Of a DNA stretch of 64,000 bases, positions 11,175 to 19,825 are shown piece by piece (the first letter of the stretch is position 1; the number at the start of each line of letters is the position of its first letter). Source of the DNA: Cantharellus purpuraceus (lineage: Eukaryota; Basidiomycota; Agaricomycetes; Cantharellales; Hydnaceae); assembly GCA_025174535.1 (NCBI GenBank), contig JALBUN010000005.1:434001-498000 (forward strand). The letters are read 5' to 3'. The position numbers were made by a program, and so were the translations under genes. The notes beneath the pieces are model-generated. The model was not told the DNA's origin, did not search any database, and saw only the letters and a program-made list of their open reading frames with translations.

Positions 11175-11253
11175 TAGGGAGGTCATTTTAAAAACAAAAA
11201 TCATCACCTTATATCATCAACAAGCTTCTTTCTCCATAGATTTAGACATGCCA

Positions 11254-11751
11254 TTATGAATTCTTATCTTCATTGGTATGTCTGGACACTGTCCAACACA
11301 GCAAAGCCAATAGTATACCAATACTAGTTATGTAGATCATGTGCACTGTACGGCCAAGATATAGTTTCTGCCTATTTATATCTGGGCCTGGCTGTCTAAC
11401 AAACGCCTGATTCACATGTGTGGTTATAATGTGTGCATATCCAGAGGTTGGATCAGAACCACTTACAAATCTGTTGGTTTTATTCAGAAAACCTGCAAAT
11501 TCTGCTACAAAAATAGGATCACTTTCATTATAGCCTATTTTATCAGGTTGTAGACCAAGAAATACATATTTGATATGAGGATACTTTGAAAGCTGGAACA
11601 CTTCACCTTCAGCATATGAACGGTCCAGATACTGCCCAAAGGGGTACCAGTCACACGTTGTACAATTAGCTAGCCGGTGTGGATTGCTGTGAAAAGGCTT
11701 TTGGTAAAACTGTTGATTGAGACGCTGTTTCAGTAATGGATCAGTCTCCAT
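11254..11751 (-). CDS. Unknown 165-aa protein with C-terminal membrane segment
   Basis: Opens at ATG 11751 and ends at a stop at 11254, just inside the left terminal repeat. The first 110 residues are hydrophilic with a CTTCDW motif near residue 32; residues about 137-155 (MIYITSIGILLALLCWTV) form one hydrophobic helix, followed by a short charged tail. This predicts a tail-anchored or single-pass membrane protein. It lies downstream of the transposase on the same strand with about 60 bp between the chromodomain frame stop and its ATG. I recognise no family. Base composition matches the rest of the element. Confidence 0.6.
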   Translation of the reverse strand: METDPLLKQRLNQQFYQKPFHSNPHRLANCTTCDWYPFGQYLDRSYAEGEVFQLSKYPHIKYVFLGLQPDKIGYNESDPIFVAEFAGFLNKTNRFVSGSDPTSGYAHIITTHVNQAFVRQPGPDINRQKLYLGRTVHMIYITSIGILLALLCWTVSRHTNEDKNS

Positions 11752-11808
11752 AGATACCTATAAGTATAAAACATACAAATATTCAATTTTATTCTGGGAA
11801 AAAAAAAT

Positions 11809-11990
11809 TTACAGTTGAATGTAGCATAGGTATACAATAATACTATTACTATTGTCTTTCCAATACTCTTTAATACATTCTGTAGATTTAAAGCTTGATG
11901 TTGCTTCCCAAGTTTTCTCTGCATAACATTTCCATTTAACTAAATATTCTACGTACTTTCCTTTTTCTTTGCCTTATTATTTGTTCTACT
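11809..11990 (-). CDS. Chromodomain tail of the transposase in a shifted frame
   Basis: In a frame one base away from the transposase the minus strand reads GKYVEYLVKWKCYAEKTWEA, then SSFKSTECIKEYWKDN, and stops at 11809. This is a classic chromodomain: VEYLVKWKxY strand, TWE, terminal helix. The transposase frame just before it reads NEVEQIIRQRK, the expected first strand. Dropping one base of an A5 run (11962-11966 on plus) would join the two. Chromodomains bind methylated histone H3 and target some elements to heterochromatin. Whether the extra base is a true mutation, a recoding site or a sequencing error cannot be told here. Confidence 0.75.
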
Positions 11991-13147
11991 TCATTTTCAG
12001 TCTCATAATGCATCTCCACATCATACTCACATCTTTCTAATAGTCGTTGTTGAGATAGAGTCATCTTGTCAACATCTTCTGCTCTTTCCAGTAATGATCT
12101 GGGTGGCTCAATATCTGGGTCCTCTTCCTCAGGGTAATCAAAATATTGTTCACACCATTTTTCATGATAAGGGGATGGTTTGATCTTACGTAGTTCTACA
12201 AATTTCTTAATATTCCATAATAGACATGCTACCTTTAATTCCAGATTAAAGACAGCAGGATTTGTAGTTCTAATAGATCTCTTATTATCAAATTTTTCAA
12301 ACAATATTGCAAACCCTCCAAAGAATGCTTCTACTGTTGAACGAAAGGCACCAAACTTCTTATTAAAAACCTTTTCTTCAGGTTTAAGTTCAACATTTTT
12401 TGGCTTCCGAAAAGGATAAAAGAAGTTCTTAGGCTTTAATATACTTGCCTTTACTACTTCTGGAATAGCAGATGGATAAGCTCCATCAAAGCCTATCTGA
12501 TCATTCTTATCTATTTTATTCCATACAGCCATCTCTACAAACATTTTTGCATCAGGATTTAGTTTACATGCCAATGAAGGTGAGGTGAATAGAACCATTT
12601 GATTAATGTCAATGCATACTTGAGTACGAAATCCTGCCTTTTTAAATTTATGTGAGTACCCCTCTTCAGATGTCGATCCAATCAAAATTCCTCTTGTATC
12701 ATGACCATCAAGAAGTAATGTCACTGATTCCATTTTTGGAGGATTCTTTATAAGAGCTGATAATATCCTTATTATTATATTTGAGAACATTGTACGCAGT
12801 GAATCAGTAACTTGTTTATCTAGATCAAAGTTAAGATGATGCAGACGACCATAAAATTCCTTATGAACATCATAAAAGCTACTTGATGGCATGAAATTTC
12901 CTATTTCTTCATAAGTAGGACCTTTGAGTAGATGATATAGTACTAACAAGCCTTTTTCTATCTCTCTATAAGGTGTAGAATGTTCTTCAACTGAAAACAA
13001 TACCACAAGAAAGAAAAATACTGGTATTGGTCCAAGCTTGTTATATACTACTTTTTTTACATCATCCATGTCATTCATATCTTTTAGTTTTGTTCTATGA
13101 TATTTTTGTGTTCTAAGACAGGCCACTTTGTGTATAGAAAATTCCAA
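11936..13147 (-). CDS. DDE transposase, Harbinger/HARBI1 (DDE_Tnp_4) type
   Basis: Cuts and joins the element ends. The catalytic triad is visible in order: LLLDGHDTRG (first Asp), then IGFDGAYPS (second Asp), then FGAFRSTVEAFFGGF (Glu after the R-x-x-V helix), the arrangement of DDE_Tnp_4 proteins. Residues 55-100 upstream are helical (PYREIEKGLLVLYHLLKGPTY), a likely helix-turn-helix as in IS5/Harbinger enzymes. The frame has no ATG at its 5' edge; the first in-frame ATG is at 13078 (MNDMDDVKKVV), or an upstream ORF (13084-13299) feeds in through a shift. The C terminus is cut off by a frame change that separates it from a chromodomain (next entry). Confidence 0.85.
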   Translation of the reverse strand: MEFSIHKVACLRTQKYHRTKLKDMNDMDDVKKVVYNKLGPIPVFFFLVVLFSVEEHSTPYREIEKGLLVLYHLLKGPTYEEIGNFMPSSSFYDVHKEFYGRLHHLNFDLDKQVTDSLRTMFSNIIIRILSALIKNPPKMESVTLLLDGHDTRGILIGSTSEEGYSHKFKKAGFRTQVCIDINQMVLFTSPSLACKLNPDAKMFVEMAVWNKIDKNDQIGFDGAYPSAIPEVVKASILKPKNFFYPFRKPKNVELKPEEKVFNKKFGAFRSTVEAFFGGFAILFEKFDNKRSIRTTNPAVFNLELKVACLLWNIKKFVELRKIKPSPYHEKWCEQYFDYPEEEDPDIEPPRSLLERAEDVDKMTLSQQRLLERCEYDVEMHYETENEVEQIIRQRKRKVRRIFS

Positions 13148-13299
13148 TGATTGTCCATCAACTTATTATATGCTCTGTCCCTTTGATCATTCCACATTTT
13201 AAGTTGCTGAAGCTCTTTTTCTTCTTTCTCTTTTTGCTCTTTCTCTTTTTGCTCTTTCTCTTTTTGCTCCTTTGTGTGTTTTTGCTGGTCTGAGGGCAT
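13084..13299 (-). CDS. Short charged ORF at the 5' end of the transposase gene
   Basis: Begins at ATG 13299. The first 30 residues are a Lys/Glu repeat (EQKEKEQKEKEQKEKEEKE), followed by MWNDQRDRAYNKLMDNHWNF. It overlaps the transposase frame by 64 bp and is offset by one base. It is probably the true N-terminus of the transposase, joined by a frameshift or a sequence error; no intron of usable length fits the overlap. Alternatively it is a separate small protein. Confidence 0.45.
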   Translation of the reverse strand: MPSDQQKHTKEQKEKEQKEKEQKEKEEKELQQLKMWNDQRDRAYNKLMDNHWNFLYTKWPVLEHKNIIEQN

Positions 13300-13395
13300 T
13301 TTGACTAAGATACTCTTATATTACAGTAAAACAAAAATATGTTCATTTTTTTGATAATTGAATTTTAAATTAAATAATATTTATTCTATGAAGCT

Positions 13396-14046
13396 ATGTT
13401 GTCTGTCTCTAAGCAAGTTGTTAGTAAAATATCTACTGTCTTTGTTAAAAAAGAACCAGAGGATGATGAAAATCCTTTGTATATAGACTCTGACACCATC
13501 TACATAAAATTCAGATTAAGAAATCCCCCAAAGGACTTCTTTCCAGCTGGATTGGTTTCTCAGGAAAGAGATAAAACACCAGAAGCACTGTACAATAAGA
13601 TGATTGAAAAGGGCAATGAAATAAGTAATTCAACCTGGATTCAACAAAATCATTGTATGTCAAGTCTGCAAACCATGCAACAGGATAATCTGCCTAGTTG
13701 TAATATTTCTATTGCTAGAGAAACTGGCAAGAAGTGTGATATTTCTATTGCTGGGGAAACTTGTAAGAACTGTGATGTGTATAACAATTTGGTTACATCA
13801 ATGGTTGTTGCATTGAAACAACAGCAGAGAGTTTTCAAGAAAAGTAAAATCACAATCTATGGTATGATCATAACTAAGGATGGTAGGTTAAAATTATATG
13901 AAACCACCAATAACAATCAGGGTGTTTCAATTGTTGTATATCCTTCCTCTGGATACAGCATAGAAGCTCAGTTTGAAGAGTGTTCTAATGCTATTGACAT
14001 TATATTCCAAAGTATAAGAAATCAGATGTTCAAAGAATCCTCATAA
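13396..14046 (+). CDS. Unknown 216-aa protein divergent from the transposase
   Basis: Opens at ATG 13396 and stops at 14046. About 100 bp separate its start from that of the transposase ORF group, so the two probably share a bidirectional promoter. Two short repeats in the middle (CNISIARETGKKC and CDISIAGETCKNC, about residues 102-125) carry paired cysteines. The C-terminal 80 residues look like a compact alpha/beta domain (KSKITIYGMIITKDGRLKLYE). Autonomous Harbinger elements usually carry a second, Myb-like protein that assists transposition, but I see no Myb tryptophan pattern here. Function unknown. Confidence 0.6.
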   Translation: MLSVSKQVVSKISTVFVKKEPEDDENPLYIDSDTIYIKFRLRNPPKDFFPAGLVSQERDKTPEALYNKMIEKGNEISNSTWIQQNHCMSSLQTMQQDNLPSCNISIARETGKKCDISIAGETCKNCDVYNNLVTSMVVALKQQQRVFKKSKITIYGMIITKDGRLKLYETTNNNQGVSIVVYPSSGYSIEAQFEECSNAIDIIFQSIRNQMFKESS

Positions 14047-14064
14047 GGAGTTGATTTAAAAGTC

Positions 14065-14289
14065 CTAGTTTCTACACTCACAACATTTTTCATCTATTTT
14101 CACTTGGATAATTTCAAGATTTGAACTTTTGTTCACACAACAATAAGTACCATTAGTATCATGATGAGTATTTTTTGAATGTTCAGAGCTCTTAGGACAT
14201 TTAATATCCTTACAATCTGTAACTACAGATGTAGTAGTTATATGATTGCACTTCCAAGTAATTTGAATTTTTTCACTATCACCACACAT
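14065..14289 (-). CDS. Small cysteine-rich protein, 74 aa
   Basis: ATG at 14289. Eight cysteines and several histidines are spaced through the protein: MCG, WKCNH, DCKDIKCP, YCCV, and the end KCCECRN, suggesting a small zinc-binding or disulfide fold. There is no signal peptide, which argues for an intracellular zinc-binding role. Tail-to-tail with the 216-aa gene, 18 bp apart. No family recognised. Confidence 0.5.
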   Translation of the reverse strand: MCGDSEKIQITWKCNHITTTSVVTDCKDIKCPKSSEHSKNTHHDTNGTYCCVNKSSNLEIIQVKIDEKCCECRN

Positions 14290-14340
14290 GCCTTCATTTG
14301 AGTGAATAAAAATATTGCATATTCACTTATCTGATTTATC

Positions 14341-14520
14341 TTATACTTGTTGTAGTGCACGTAGTGGTAGCTGAATCTCATTGTCATCATAAGTAACAGT
14401 TATTAGCAAAGTGTCATCTGACAAAGTGCCAGTTACTAATGTAACAATACCTGTCACTGTCATTTGTGTTCTTGCATTGATAAATGATACCTTATCACCA
14501 ATCTCAGGTATATTCAACAT
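14341..14520 (-). CDS. Small 59-aa ORF, beta-rich
   Basis: Starts at ATG 14520 (MLNIPEIGDKVSFINARTQM) and ends at TAA 14341. The alternating pattern GDKVSF, MTVTGIVTLVTG, TLLITVTYDDNEIQLPL suggests a small all-beta barrel of SH3 or Tudor type, which often reads chromatin or nucleic acid; this is inference from pattern only. It lies between two other minus-strand small genes. Confidence 0.45.
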   Translation of the reverse strand: MLNIPEIGDKVSFINARTQMTVTGIVTLVTGTLSDDTLLITVTYDDNEIQLPLRALQQV

Positions 14521-14558
14521 GATGTCTCTGGTTATTATATATTAATTTTCAAAACTCA

Positions 14559-15049
14559 TTATTTCTCATCTAATTTCCTATCAAGTATATCTACAAACTT
14601 CTTAAATGCTTCAAAACACTGTAGAACATTCTTTCTACTATTAATATGTTTCATACCTGTTACTGTTACAGGGAAACAACACCTTACATTTGTTATCACT
14701 TCTGAAAACAACCCTTCTGTGATAGCATGATCAAGCTCTCTTGTAACAGTTACTAGGTAAACTGGGGGACTTTTCTTGATGTTTGAATGCAAGGTATTGT
14801 CATTTCCTCTAAAGCACTTTTTCCCTTATTCTTCCTTATCTAAGTATGTAAAAAATTTTCTTGAAGACTCCTTTAAACATTTCACATCATCTTTTTGTAA
14901 TCAAAACTGAGGATCTCATCATCAGTATCTAAAGTAATATCTCTAAAATCTGTCTCAAAAAACTGTTTAGTCCATTGTGTGTCAACCATTATACCATAAT
15001 CCCAAAGATCATGAGAACTCCAATCATTGCACTTCTTATCTTTACCCAT
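14559..15049 (-). CDS. Predicted two-exon gene, about 137 aa, unknown
   Basis: Exon 1 is 15049-14886 (MGKDKKCNDWSSHDLWDYG...) and exon 2 is 14808-14559, which has no ATG of its own. Removing a 77-nt stretch (14885-14809) with GT...AG ends joins the two in one frame (KKMIGNDNTLHSNIK). The donor GTGAAA is not a strong match, so the splice is a prediction. The second half contains a hydrophobic beta-like stretch (PPVYLVTVTRELDHAI) and a C-terminal helix (CFEAFKKFVDILDRKLDEK). No family recognised. Confidence 0.45.
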
Positions 15050-15130
15050 GATGTCAATAAAGAAGGATATATAAAATTTATTTACTAGATATGTGCATAG
15101 TTCTGAAGAGCAGAATGTCCATATTTTTAT

Positions 15131-15292
15131 CTAATATTTATAAATTGAATTATATATATTTTCTAAAGTTGTCAATAGCCAGATGCATGCACTCGTTCTG
15201 AATACTACAACAAAGTCCCATACAGAATTCCCTGTCCTTTCATCTATCATTCTTCTACCAGTTCCTTGTTTCCTATCTTGCCAGTCTTTCAT
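15131..15292 (-). CDS. Possible small ORF, 53 aa
   Basis: ATG at 15292 (MKDWQDRKQGTGRRMIDERT), stop at 15131. Hydrophilic start and a hydrophobic middle (VWDFVVVFRTSACIWLLTTL). Same strand and spacing as the neighbouring small genes. It may be an exon of a larger gene; evidence is limited to an open frame with plausible composition. Confidence 0.3.
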   Translation of the reverse strand: MKDWQDRKQGTGRRMIDERTGNSVWDFVVVFRTSACIWLLTTLENIYNSIYKY

Positions 15293-15700
15293 TCCAAATT
15301 CTTTGCTGCATAGCTAAATAGGTGTACCAGCCGATTGGATATTATCATATCATGATAATGACATCGGATGGAAGGTCACCTTGTCAGGAGCAGTTTGATC
15401 ACATTATCAAAGGACAGCCTTTTGGCTGTGAGGGTTGATAATGATGCACTTACTGAGCAGACAGTAGGTGAGACTTTGCAGCGGCATGGTGTACCAGATA
15501 ATTGAATCGTTGTCCTTGAGCAGTCTAATGATGTGATCCGAGTGCTCATGGACAGCCATTCACTCCAAGGTGACCTTGTCAGAAGCATGGAATGCCTTGT
15601 ATCCTACGTCTTCGGAGGCTTACATTACTGGGTTCTACCTCTACATCTTTTTCTTGAACTAGGAATTTGAGATTGATCAGAGTCTGAATCAGATCGTTCC
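15293..15700. other. Intergenic part of the transposon with degenerate repeats
   Basis: No convincing gene. A block of about 20 bp including AGGTCACCTTGTCAG near 15372 recurs as AGGTGACCTTGTCAG near 15570. The segment is richer in CpG and GC than the rest of the element, which may indicate a different origin. Confidence 0.4.
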
Positions 15701-16696
15701 TTAGACCTTTTTCTTGATGCCTTGAACTAGGAGTTTGAGATCGTTCCTTAGACCTTTTTCTTGATGCCTTGAACCTTGAGTCATTCCTTGCTTCCATGTT
15801 TGAAAATTAATCCTATTACCATCTACGTCATATGATGACATTTCATTCTTCCTAGTATATATTGTAGATAGTTTTCTAGGCTCACCATTTATGAATAATT
15901 CCATTCTATTTAGTCTACAAGACTGATCTGAGTCTATAAGTATATAGTCTACACCTCTTTTCACTATCTTAAATGTCACCTTTCTGGTACCATTTTCCTG
16001 TAACCTTGTTACCTCCTGTTCTTGTTTTCCAGCCCAGTGATTCATATCAAATTTCCAGTCAACAATCTCAGATATTATTGCTTTATATTTATCACCCTGT
16101 TTCTGAAGTTTATTAATGTCTGTTCCAAGTTCCACTACAGTATCATCTGTTTCTACAATCCACTCATGCACTTCAGATTTCCATTCCACAATGTCTGATA
16201 TTGTTGCAATACATCTATTAACCTGTTTCTGAAGTTTATGAATATCTGTTCTATGGTCCAATATAGGATTCTCTGCATTATGTGTATTGACCTGTTGATG
16301 AATATCTGTTCCATGGTCTGATATTGTGGCAACACACCTATTAACCTGTCTCTGAAGTTTATGAATATCTGTTCCAAATCCTGATACAATATCATTCATT
16401 TCACTCATCCATTCATCTAAATTCTCTTTCCTGTCTGTCAAAGTAGTTATAATTGTATTTTTTTCCTCAACCTGTTTCTTAAGCACCTGAATTTCCTGAC
16501 TCTGGGAATTAACCTGTTGTTCAAGCATAGTGATCTGCCTATCCTTTTCACTCATCCAAGACTTGACATTTATAAGATCAGATATTAATTCATCTTTTAC
16601 TTCCATTTGACTTGCCATAGCTTTTATCAGTGCATCATTGTCACTTATCCAGCCTTTGATTGCTTTTATATCTTCAAAGATTTGTGGCATTTTCAA
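15701..16696 (-). CDS. Coiled-coil protein, 331 aa, with repeated segments
   Basis: Probable start is the ATG at 16690 (MPQIFEDIKAIKGWISDND). Residues 1-235 are almost entirely heptad coiled coil. A 25-30 residue unit recurs: GTDIHKLQRQVNRCVATISD, HRTDIHKLQKQVNRCIATISD, GTDINKLQKQGDKYKAIISE. After it comes a small non-coiled domain (RKVTFKIVKRGVDYILIDSD, then LFINGEPRKLS) and a basic Lys/Arg tail built from a short tandem duplication (15690-15790). Long trimeric or dimeric coils with a C-terminal head are typical of structural or scaffold proteins. It could hold transposase complexes together or be unrelated cargo; I recognise no family. Confidence 0.65.
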   Translation of the reverse strand: MKMPQIFEDIKAIKGWISDNDALIKAMASQMEVKDELISDLINVKSWMSEKDRQITMLEQQVNSQSQEIQVLKKQVEEKNTIITTLTDRKENLDEWMSEMNDIVSGFGTDIHKLQRQVNRCVATISDHGTDIHQQVNTHNAENPILDHRTDIHKLQKQVNRCIATISDIVEWKSEVHEWIVETDDTVVELGTDINKLQKQGDKYKAIISEIVDWKFDMNHWAGKQEQEVTRLQENGTRKVTFKIVKRGVDYILIDSDQSCRLNRMELFINGEPRKLSTIYTRKNEMSSYDVDGNRINFQTWKQGMTQGSRHQEKGLRNDLKLLVQGIKKKV

Positions 16697-16837
16697 ATCC
16701 CTCTCTGCTTATAAAACAGAAATGAAAAAATATAAAAATCATTTTTTTCTGAACATTTGATATTTTGTATAGGCAGTAGATATATACATCTTGCTTTCTT
16801 AATAAAATGATTATTATGTTTTTATGTTATAAGCATT

Positions 16838-17164
16838 ATGAAGATGCTCTCTTTTATGCTTCAATGCAAGATAGAGTTTGATAGAAGAGTTAATGATTGG
16901 TATATATCTCGGATAGGATCCCTCCATGATTTGTTTCTGAGGTAAGTTCCTTTATAAATATCAAGGTTCCAATCACTGACTTTATACAGATGTACTGATG
17001 GCACACTTCTGGAACAGAAATTAACAGAGTTATATACTAGTATGGAGCAGGATCATTATTTTCCACCACTTTGGATGGAAAATCTGATGGTATTGCACCC
17101 TAAAGTACGAGGGATAGTCATACGGTCTTATGTTAGAACAAGATTATCTACCACTATGCCCTAA
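16838..17164 (+). CDS. Predicted two-exon gene, 92 aa, unknown
   Basis: Exon 1 16838-16941 (MKMLSFMLQCKIEFDRRVND) and exon 2 16990-17164 are joined across a 48-nt intron with a consensus GTAAGT donor and a TACAG acceptor; the join codes LFLRCTDGTLLEQKLTEL and the frame closes at a TAA. The clean intron is the best evidence that this is a real gene. The product is basic and amphipathic, ends RSYVRTRLSTTMP and has no motif I know. It reads towards the right terminal repeat, 66 bp away. Confidence 0.55.
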
Positions 17165-17230
17165 CTAAGTTACTTTGTTTTAAAAATAGCTTCACTGCAT
17201 TAAAGGTGTTTGTTTCCAAGACTTTCCTAA

Positions 17231-17795
17231 GACGCTTGTTCAGAAATACAACAAATACGTATGTACAACCTATTTTCCTCAAATTTTATACAATACACTT
17301 CAATTCAAACTTATTTTCATATTTCAACATGATTCTCAAATTTTACACAATATACTAGATTAAAACATATTTTGATATTTTGGCATAATTCTCAAAAATA
17401 ATTGTTTTTTCCCCATTTAGTGGTGGCAACTCCCTTGAGGGAACATCCAAATATCATTGATTCTTTCTTATACAATACTTGTAACATAATTTGAACTATC
17501 TTTAATCCCCACCTGGTATTTGTATATCTAAATACCCTATATAATACCAATTATATTCATATATACATTCCTATTATATCCATGTAAATAATTATGTTCA
17601 TCTCAACCAAATATCTTATCTTTTAAAGTTTATTAAAATATAGAATATATGTTTATATTTATGAAAATTTCACACATCCGAAATCTTTTAAGATATCCAA
17701 ATTGTAACTCCCTGGCTTTATGTATCATTGAAATCCTGATGTATATCTCCTATACATCAGAATATTGTATACTGACATGATTCCGAACAAGCGTC
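17231..17795 (+). repeat. Right 565-bp terminal repeat (TDR-R)
   Basis: Same length and, by eye, same sequence as 10610-11174, in the same orientation, ending GAACAAGCGTC followed by the TTA duplication. Confidence 0.9.
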
Positions 17796-17798
17796 TTA

Positions 17799-18127
17799 GA
17801 GGATCCATTGAAGAGCTGTAATGGAATCAGAGTAATGTCTTCAGTCTAGAGATGATGTCCAGAGACAAATGAAGAGTCAAGGAAACAATGAGTGGAGTCC
17901 ACTAGGGTTGGGATTGGAGTTGAGGGGATGAGATCGGAGATGAGTCAGAGTGTCAAGGAGTTAGGATATGAAAGAGCAGATGTGTTGAGATGTGGCTCTG
18001 CAAAGGCACCAATGAGTTCAATGCAACCCCTGTCCAGTGCTGGAGCCGGAGGGTTGCTGATTTTTTTTTGGCTCCATAGCCTTGGCTTTGGAGCTCTTGT
18101 CAGACTTGTTGTCCATTGTAGCAGCAC
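17799..18127 (-). pseudogene. Family D gag/protease fragment (D1, part 2)
   Basis: Resumes the D1 protease directly after the transposon and matches D2 28735-29045: around the protease active site, then the Lys/Ser-rich end of gag. Interrupted after the target AGCAC by solo LTR G1. Confidence 0.75.
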
Positions 18128-18429
18128 TGTTTTGGAACCCACAAAATTATGGTGTTAGGGCAAACTCTAAATCACCACAATTCCGTGAATGAACAGCTGA
18201 GAAGAATATCAAACCCTGCTGCAGCACAACTCCAGAAACGATTTAACGTTTGTACTTTGGTTACAATCCTTTGTATTGATCAATGCAGACTATATGCAGA
18301 AAAGTAATACATTTCTTAGCAGCAAGGAATAAGACTTCCAGAGTCTAGAGTTCACAGACACTTAGGGGTCCAGATATTCTGAAAAGAGGGGAATGCACTT
18401 AGAGGCTAAAGGAAGTAGGTGGATGAATC

Positions 18430-19825
18430 TGTTTTGGAACCATGAACTTCAACCTAAACTGTGGTGTTAATCACAATCTAAGTTTAGCCCGAGGATGTAT
18501 GACCTTTCAAGGCTAGCAATAAGCTTGAAACTATTTTAACGGAGAACCCAATTAAGAAATTATACTCCGGTGAGCAATCACAATCAATGTTGCCACAGGA
18601 AGTGAAGCAATAGAGATTTATGCTTGTCACGTGTAGTTCACACTTTACTGCTGATGCAATGTAAAGTCAAAGATTGACAGGCGTTCAAGGGTTCAGATAC
18701 TTCAAAGGGGGAAGTAACCTAGTGCCTTAGTACCGCGGGTTGAGTGGATTAAAGCTAACAATAATCCCTTCAACGTAAAAAGATAGATATGCACTTGAAC
18801 ACTTCCTTCTGAACAAGCGTATTCACTGTACGTGTTTATCCGTGATAGAATCAACAGTCAAGGGATATTAATCTTGTCTCAAAGAGGTGAGTTAATAGAC
18901 TGTGTTGTTGATTTATTGAAATGCCCACAATTGAACCAACCGATCAATAGCAAAGTACGTGTTAACCTGACTAACCTCAGAGTCTCAATTAAACGTGCAG
19001 TATTCTTGACCAATCAATAGCCTAGTACGTATTAACCTGACTAACCTCAGAGTCTCAATTAAACGTGCAAGATTCTTGATTATAACCAATAGCCCAATAC
19101 GTGATAATTTGGCTAACCTCAGAGTCTCAATTACACGTGTAAGGTTCTTGATCAATGAATAACAATTAATACACTTCAAGTTACTGCTCCGAGTGGGCTT
19201 GTAGTGTGTTAATTACTAATCAGTTACTCTGTATTAACCTCTTCTCCAAGTTTGATTAATATTAGAGCCTGCTGCGCTTGTAATATAATAACTTCTGGCT
19301 TCTCTGAGAGTCAATCAAAGTTAATATACACTAAGAGTAGCTGATATAAGCGTGATGCTTATGTGATGATTACTCAATGCTTGAGTAGACACTGCTCTGT
19401 GTGTGTGGTAAAAAGATATTATTTATTGCACTGCTGTTGCAGCCCTTTTTATATACATGGACTATCTAGCTTATGTAACTAATCAGAGAACATTCCTGGT
19501 GCTTAGGGAAGCCCCTGGAAGGAAAGAGATGGCTGGGGAACCTTGTGGAAGGTCCAGGAAGGTGTCAGAACCTTCTGTGGCCACTTTTGGCTGAAGTGCG
19601 TGAACTCCGATGATTATGTAATGCGCACGTCGTTCGCTCGCGCGCGAGTGCTCGTCGGAGTTGAATGACAGATTATATCAGCAACCGACCCCTTGTGTAC
19701 ACTTGTGGGCTCAAATACACAAAAAAGCGAAATATAAGTACATTCAATAGAACATTTGAAATACCTTTAAACTACTAAATGATAGTCCCTATTTGAAGTA
19801 GTTTAGAACTGCATATACCCCAACA
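18430..19825 (+). mobile_element. Solo LTR of family J nested in G1
   Basis: TGTTTTGGAACCATG ... ATACCCCAACA, 1396 bp, with target duplication GAATC on both sides (18425-18429 and 19826-19830). G2 shows the empty site at about 26791. No internal coding region. The first 12 bases are shared with family G. Confidence 0.85.
18930..19150. repeat. Three tandem copies of a 70-72 bp unit inside LTR J
   Basis: The block CTAACCTCAGAGTCTCAATT recurs at 18971, 19041 and 19113, each preceded by CAATAG...TACGT and followed by ACGTG. Such repeats in an LTR often are enhancers; here that is inference. Confidence 0.85.

Larger units (their letters stand above)
10610..17795. mobile_element. 7.2 kb Harbinger-like transposon with 565-bp terminal direct repeats
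   Basis: The unit is flanked by TTA on both sides (10607-10609 and 17796-17798) and splits the D1 protease cleanly, so it moved as a whole. Its outer tips are GACGCTTGTTC and GAACAAGCGTC. Each end is a 565-bp repeat in the same orientation, and the two look identical by eye with constant offset 6621. Inside are a DDE_4-type transposase and about eight other predicted genes. A 3-bp TWA-like duplication plus a HARBI1-like DDE domain places it in the PIF/Harbinger superfamily; long terminal direct repeats are not usual there. There is no reverse transcriptase, so it is not an LTR retrotransposon. Confidence 0.8.

Noticed and set aside
10610..17795. LTR retrotransposon interpretation of the 565-bp repeats
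   Set aside because: Ends are not TG...CA, the target duplication is 3 bp, there is no gag or RT, and a DDE transposase is present.
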